A DNA stretch of 15,669 bases from contig JAQUTO010000008.1 in assembly GCA_028694305.1 (NCBI GenBank), positions 1-15,669 of the forward strand, read 5' to 3'. Made by a program: the position numbers and the translations under genes. Positions 14,554 through 15,669 of this stretch are shown one piece after another. The first letter of the stretch is position 1. Each line of letters starts with the position of its first letter. Source of the DNA: Bacilli bacterium. Lineage in GTDB: Bacteria; Bacillota_I; Bacilli_A; RFN20; UBA1709. The notes under the pieces are model-generated. The model was not told the DNA's origin and searched no databases. It worked only from the letters and a program-made list of their open reading frames with translations.

Positions 14554-15352
14554 GTTTTTTTCCTTCTTTTTTTTGTTTTTCTTTACTTTCACGTAAGTAA
14601 ATCTCATATAAGCCATCCAATATGATGGTCTTATCAACGATGATATTAGGGGTTTGGCAAGCCGGAATAATTGTTCCTGCTAGTCCGCCTGTTGCGACAA
14701 CTTGAGCCTGATAACCGACTTCTTCCTCGAAACGTTTAATAAAGCCATCTAACATTGAGGCGTGTCCATAAACGATTCCAGAATTCATGCTATCAACGGT
14801 ATTTTTACCGATAACATGTTTAGGGGCTACATAGCCAATGTTTGGTAATTGAGAAGCAGTCTTAACGAGTGCTGATGTTGCGACCTTTACCCCTGGGGTA
14901 ATAATGCAACCAGCAAAGTCACCTTTCTTATCAATCATACAAATCTTAGTAGCTGTTACTAAATCAATTAAAATGGCTGGTGAACCATACTTTTTAATGG
15001 TACCAACACAGTCAGCAATTAAATCTCCGCCAACTTCTAAGGGATTATCAGCGTGAATGGCTAATCCGGTTTTAATACCAGGCGCCAATAAGGTTGGCTT
15101 TTTACCAATCACTGCTCTAATCGCTGTCGCTAGCACTGCGGTCAATTGCGGGACCACGCTTGAAAGGATTGAATCAGTAACGTCTTGAAACTTGATTCCC
15201 TTCAAAAAAAGCAATTCCTTAATTGTTGCTACATATTCATCCACGCTTTTATAGCGTAATGATGGTGTCCTTGATACAGCCAAGAGTTGGCCTTTATTAT
15301 CATAGACGCCGAGCACAATATCAGAATTACCCATATCGACAACTAAAATCAT
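14546..15352 (-). CDS. coaX: type III pantothenate kinase
   Basis: A CoaX enzyme, the ASKHA-fold kinase that phosphorylates pantothenate in the first step of coenzyme A synthesis. With the ATG at 15352 (AAAGGAAG upstream) it has 268 residues, slightly over the usual 255-260. The nucleotide-binding motif DMGNSDIVLG is at 6-15, Asp110 lies in GGDLIAD at the position of the catalytic Asp, and there is VTAT at 132-135, TPGV at 152-155 and ATGGLAG at 220-226. Two family positions are unusual: the common GADR is GGDL here, and DFGTAT is DLVTAT. The C-terminus carries a Lys/Glu-rich tail (255-268). A GTG-initiated extension to 15379 is possible but less likely. It is the first gene of the five-gene operon. 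Confidence 0.93.
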   Translation of the reverse strand: MILVVDMGNSDIVLGVYDNKGQLLAVSRTPSLRYKSVDEYVATIKELLFLKGIKFQDVTDSILSSVVPQLTAVLATAIRAVIGKKPTLLAPGIKTGLAIHADNPLEVGGDLIADCVGTIKKYGSPAILIDLVTATKICMIDKKGDFAGCIITPGVKVATSALVKTASQLPNIGYVAPKHVIGKNTVDSMNSGIVYGHASMLDGFIKRFEEEVGYQAQVVATGGLAGTIIPACQTPNIIVDKTIILDGLYEIYLRESKEKQKKEGKKHA

Positions 15353-15399
15353 ATAATCACTTCCTTTGTTCCCGTCCACTACTGGTACAGGACAACTTT

Positions 15400-15428
15400 A
15401 TTATAACGCCCTCTAAAAAACTAGTAAA
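15400..15428 (-). promoter_or_regulatory. promoter of the coaX operon
   Basis: Minus strand -35 TTTACT (15423-15428), a 17-nt spacer and a perfect -10 TATAAT (15400-15405). The -35 overlaps the stop region of the upstream pseudouridine synthase gene, with no terminator between, so some read-through from that gene is also likely. Confidence 0.7.
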
Positions 15429-15669
15429 TCATTTCTTTACTAATTTTTTGATACTCTCCTTCTTTTAATGAAGAAGGAAGACTCAAAGAACCGAACTTGA
15501 TTCTCTTTAAAGTTAGCACATTAATATTGAAGGCTTGAAACATTCTTTTAACTTGATGAAACTTACCTTCCGTGACTGTAACTAAAGCCTTGCGTGGTTC
15601 AATTATTACTAATTCAGCACTCTTACAATGGTAGCCATCTTCTAGCACTACCCCTTTACTAAAAGCTGG
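15421..15669 (-). CDS. RsuA/RluB-type rRNA pseudouridine synthase, C-terminal part (5' end outside window)
   Basis: The last 82 codons of an rRNA pseudouridine synthase of the RsuA family. The frame is open to the right edge (PAFSKGVVLEDGYHCKSAEL at the start of the visible part). EGKFHQVKRMFQAF is the family's C-terminal motif, the region contacting the RNA, followed by LTLKRIKFGSLSLP. The catalytic Asp lies further upstream and is outside the window. The modified base (16S or 23S position) cannot be assigned from this fragment. The GTG at 15648 is internal. Confidence 0.88.
   Translation of the reverse strand, partial: PAFSKGVVLEDGYHCKSAELVIIEPRKALVTVTEGKFHQVKRMFQAFNINVLTLKRIKFGSLSLPSSLKEGEYQKISKEMIY

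Overview
The window reads as a chromosomal segment of a low-GC Bacillota (Firmicutes). The signs are a tRNA-Tyr T-box leader, a CcpA-type LacI regulator with cre sites, an ECF transporter S component, a PepV-type dipeptidase, and the gene order rpsD / tyrS / ccpA, which recalls the rpsD-tyrS-acs/acu-ccpA region of Bacillus. UGA is used as a stop (trmB), so the code is standard rather than mycoplasmal. I cannot name the genus. No tRNA, rRNA, CRISPR array, transposase or phage gene is visible.

Layout: positions 1-362 hold the 3' end of rpsD on the + strand, closed by a terminator shared with a convergent LysR regulator (390-1271). Everything after rpsD is on the minus strand. From right to left (transcription order) there are: the end of an RsuA-like pseudouridine synthase running off the window (15421-15669); a tight operon coaX - ECF S component - pepV - trmB - M42 aminopeptidase (15352 to 10652) whose genes overlap by 1-11 nt; two successive copies of an acetoacetate/short-chain fatty acid operon atoD-atoA-atoE (10325-7445 and 7099-4219); ccpA (3863-2850); tyrS behind a T-box (2830-1359); and the LysR gene.

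The centre of interest is the duplicated ato region. The two operons are offset by 3226 bp. By eye they are identical at every base over about 2848 bp (4247-7094 against 7473-10320), including the atoA-atoE spacer. Their promoters and 3' untranslated regions have diverged strongly. That pattern fits an old duplication whose coding part was recently homogenised, probably by gene conversion. Because the flanks drifted freely, what they still share stands out: a cre box just downstream of each promoter, and, between each atoE stop and its terminator, a structured RNA of about 160-240 nt. It has two hairpins with constant loops and covarying stems, plus a constant GCTACA-n-TATT segment leading into the terminator. 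I do not recognise this RNA as a known family, and it is the best candidate here for something undescribed.

Functional picture: CcpA, encoded directly downstream of the ato operons and probably repressing its own promoter, would shut off both ato operons when preferred sugars are present. The ato products would import short-chain fatty acids or acetoacetate (AtoE) and activate them by CoA transfer (AtoDA). The coaX operon links pantothenate phosphorylation, probable pantothenate uptake, peptide breakdown and tRNA methylation in one transcript.
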